Below are positions 6,461-7,291 of a stretch of DNA of 7,291 nucleotides, piece after piece. Under the pieces are notes generated by a model. It ran no database searches, was not told the DNA's origin, and was given only the letters and a program-made list of their open reading frames with translations. A program made the position numbers and the translations under genes. Location of the stretch: contig DAHUYY010000095.1 of assembly GCA_027306845.1 (NCBI GenBank), forward strand, positions 1-7,291. Direction: 5' to 3'. Each line of letters opens with the position of its first letter. The stretch's first letter is position 1. The DNA comes from Vulcanimicrobiota bacterium (GTDB taxonomy: Bacteria > Vulcanimicrobiota > Vulcanimicrobiia > Vulcanimicrobiales > Vulcanimicrobiaceae).

Positions 6461-6540
6461 ACGCACGATAATGCGCGCCCGCGCGGCGATCACCTTCGCC
6501 GAAGGGGGTTGCCTGTCGCTCCTCCGCGAACGCACGGCGA
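6461..6540. promoter_or_regulatory. Divergent intergenic region between rqcP and the MATE gene, candidate promoters
   Basis: These 80 bases separate two outward-facing gene starts and should carry promoters for both. On the plus strand GATAAT (6467-6472) matches the -10 consensus at five of six positions; a TTGAGA at 6438-6443 resembles a -35 box, but the 23-base spacing is too long for a standard pair. On the minus strand the overlapping CATTAT (6473-6468) is a weaker -10 candidate that would place the RNA start at or within a base or two of the rqcP ATG. The sequence is also flanked by CGCA and TGCG inverted arms (6462-6465, 6472-6475). These assignments are tentative. Confidence 0.35.
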
Positions 6541-7291
6541 ATGGCAACGAGTGCACCGGCGCGCCGCGGCGGGTTCGATCCGCTCGACGAGAGCAAACCG
6601 ATGTGGAAAAGCCTCGCGCTTTTTCTCGTGCCGTTAATGCTCAGCAACATCATGCAATCGGCATCGGGGACATTCGGCAGCATCTTTCTCGGCCGTCTGA
6701 TCGGCGTTGAAGCGCTCGCCGCGGTCTCGGCGGTCTTCCCGCTTATTTTCGCGCTTTTTTCGTTTTTGATCGGCATCGGCAGCGGTAGCACGGTCTTAAT
6801 CGGGCAGGCCTACGGCGCGAAAGATATTCACAAGGTCAAAAAAATCGCCGGCACGGTTTTGGGGGCGACGCTGGCGATGGGGATCGTCGTCGCCGTTCTC
6901 GGCGAACTCTTCTCTCCGCTCATGCTGGCGGCGCTCGGGACGCCGGCGAGCATTATCCACGATTCCGACAGCTACGCGCGCGTGCTCTTCCTGTTTTCGC
7001 CCGTGCTATTTCCGTACATCACGTACACGACGGTGATGCGCGGCGTCGGCGACGCGAAGACGCCGTTCTACGCGCTGACCTTTTCGACGATTTTAAGCAT
7101 CGCGCTCGCCCCGGCATTCATTCTCGGGTGGTTCGGGCTGCCGCATCTCGGGGTCGTGAGCGTCGCAGTTGCATCGATTATCGCGCAAAGCCTCGCATTG
7201 TTTGGGTTGCTACTCATTCTTCGGTTACGGAACGACCCGCTTCAACTCGACCGTGAGATGCTCCGCGATTTCATCGTCGACTGGAAGATCT
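6541..7291 (+). CDS. MATE-family multidrug/toxin exporter, N-terminal half
   Basis: An integral inner-membrane protein of the multidrug and toxic compound extrusion family, which exports cationic or aromatic compounds in exchange for Na+ or H+. I translated 250 residues from ATG at 6541; the frame is open to the right edge, so a further 190-210 residues of the usual 440-460 are probably missing. Hydrophobic segments lie at about 24-44, 58-81, 102-125, 147-168, 177-198 and 203-227, fitting the first six-helix bundle. Family-like features include the TM1 start PLMLSNIMQ (31-39), GQAYGAKD (88-95) after TM2, and MRGVGDAKTPFYAL (166-179) after TM4. An in-frame ATG at 6601 is an alternative start with GAGAG nearby, but 6541 retains a soluble lead (FDPLDESKP) of the kind common before TM1. 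No strong ribosome-binding site precedes 6541. Divergent from rqcP-whiA, so it is probably a separate unit; substrate unknown. Confidence 0.9.
   Translation, partial: MATSAPARRGGFDPLDESKPMWKSLALFLVPLMLSNIMQSASGTFGSIFLGRLIGVEALAAVSAVFPLIFALFSFLIGIGSGSTVLIGQAYGAKDIHKVKKIAGTVLGATLAMGIVVAVLGELFSPLMLAALGTPASIIHDSDSYARVLFLFSPVLFPYITYTTVMRGVGDAKTPFYALTFSTILSIALAPAFILGWFGLPHLGVVSVAVASIIAQSLALFGLLLILRLRNDPLQLDREMLRDFIVDWKI

Noticed and set aside
6438..6472. Full sigma-70 promoter made of TTGAGA and GATAAT
   Set aside because: The 23-base spacing is well outside the usual 16-18; only the -10-like element is kept as a tentative candidate.
6461..6556. N-terminal extension of the S4 protein from an ATG at 6556
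   Set aside because: It would overlap the start of the divergent MATE gene and adds 32 residues not seen in the family; MRLDKFL at 6460 is the standard start.
1..7291. CRISPR array, tRNA, rRNA, insertion sequence or prophage elements
   Set aside because: No direct-repeat array, tRNA-like fold, transposase motif or terminal repeats were seen; nearly all bases are accounted for by housekeeping genes.

Overview
The window holds a compact leftward (minus-strand) gene cluster read from about 6460 down to 1. In transcription order it encodes an RqcP-like S4 RNA-binding protein, the WhiA regulator, glyceraldehyde-3-phosphate dehydrogenase (gap), phosphoglycerate kinase (pgk), triosephosphate isomerase (tpiA), cofactor-independent phosphoglycerate mutase (gpmI) and a purine nucleoside phosphorylase cut by the left edge. 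A divergent plus-strand gene for a MATE-type membrane exporter starts at 6541 and runs off the right edge.

The order whiA-gap-pgk-tpiA is the one known from Actinobacteria such as Mycobacterium and Streptomyces. There whiA normally follows uvrC, rapZ and yvcK, and none of these is in this window. The DNA is G+C rich (about 60% by eye). WhiA, an RqcP of the Bacillus YabO type and the gene order suggest a G+C-rich bacterium of the Terrabacteria side: an actinobacterium, or one of the less cultured phyla nearby such as Eremiobacterota. This placement is inference; no rRNA or other direct marker is present.

Layout. 1-731: purine nucleoside phosphorylase. 758-2263: gpmI. 2260-3015: tpiA. 3012-4196: pgk. 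4201-5208: gap. 5209-5310: a 102-base leader with a long imperfect hairpin directly after the whiA stop. 5311-6174: whiA. 6185-6460: rqcP-like gene. 6461-6540: short divergent promoter region. 6541-7291: MATE exporter. The pgk/tpiA and tpiA/gpmI junctions are both ATGA stop-start overlaps, and pgk starts 4 bases after the gap stop, so translation of the four enzymes is probably coupled. No intergenic stretch exceeds about 100 bases.

Function. gap, pgk, tpiA and gpmI cover the triose part of glycolysis and gluconeogenesis, from dihydroxyacetone phosphate to 2-phosphoglycerate. Enolase and pyruvate kinase are not in view. The phosphorylase at the distal end would release ribose-1-phosphate from purine nucleosides. 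The two upstream genes act in gene regulation (WhiA) and rescue of stalled ribosomal large subunits (RqcP).

This is mostly a housekeeping region and I see no clear sign of a wholly new system. The points most worth checking are the whiA-gap hairpin, the altered whiA neighbourhood, a 22-base perfect palindrome inside gpmI, substitutions at normally conserved positions of TpiA and GapDH, and the density of CGATCG and GCGATCGC motifs.
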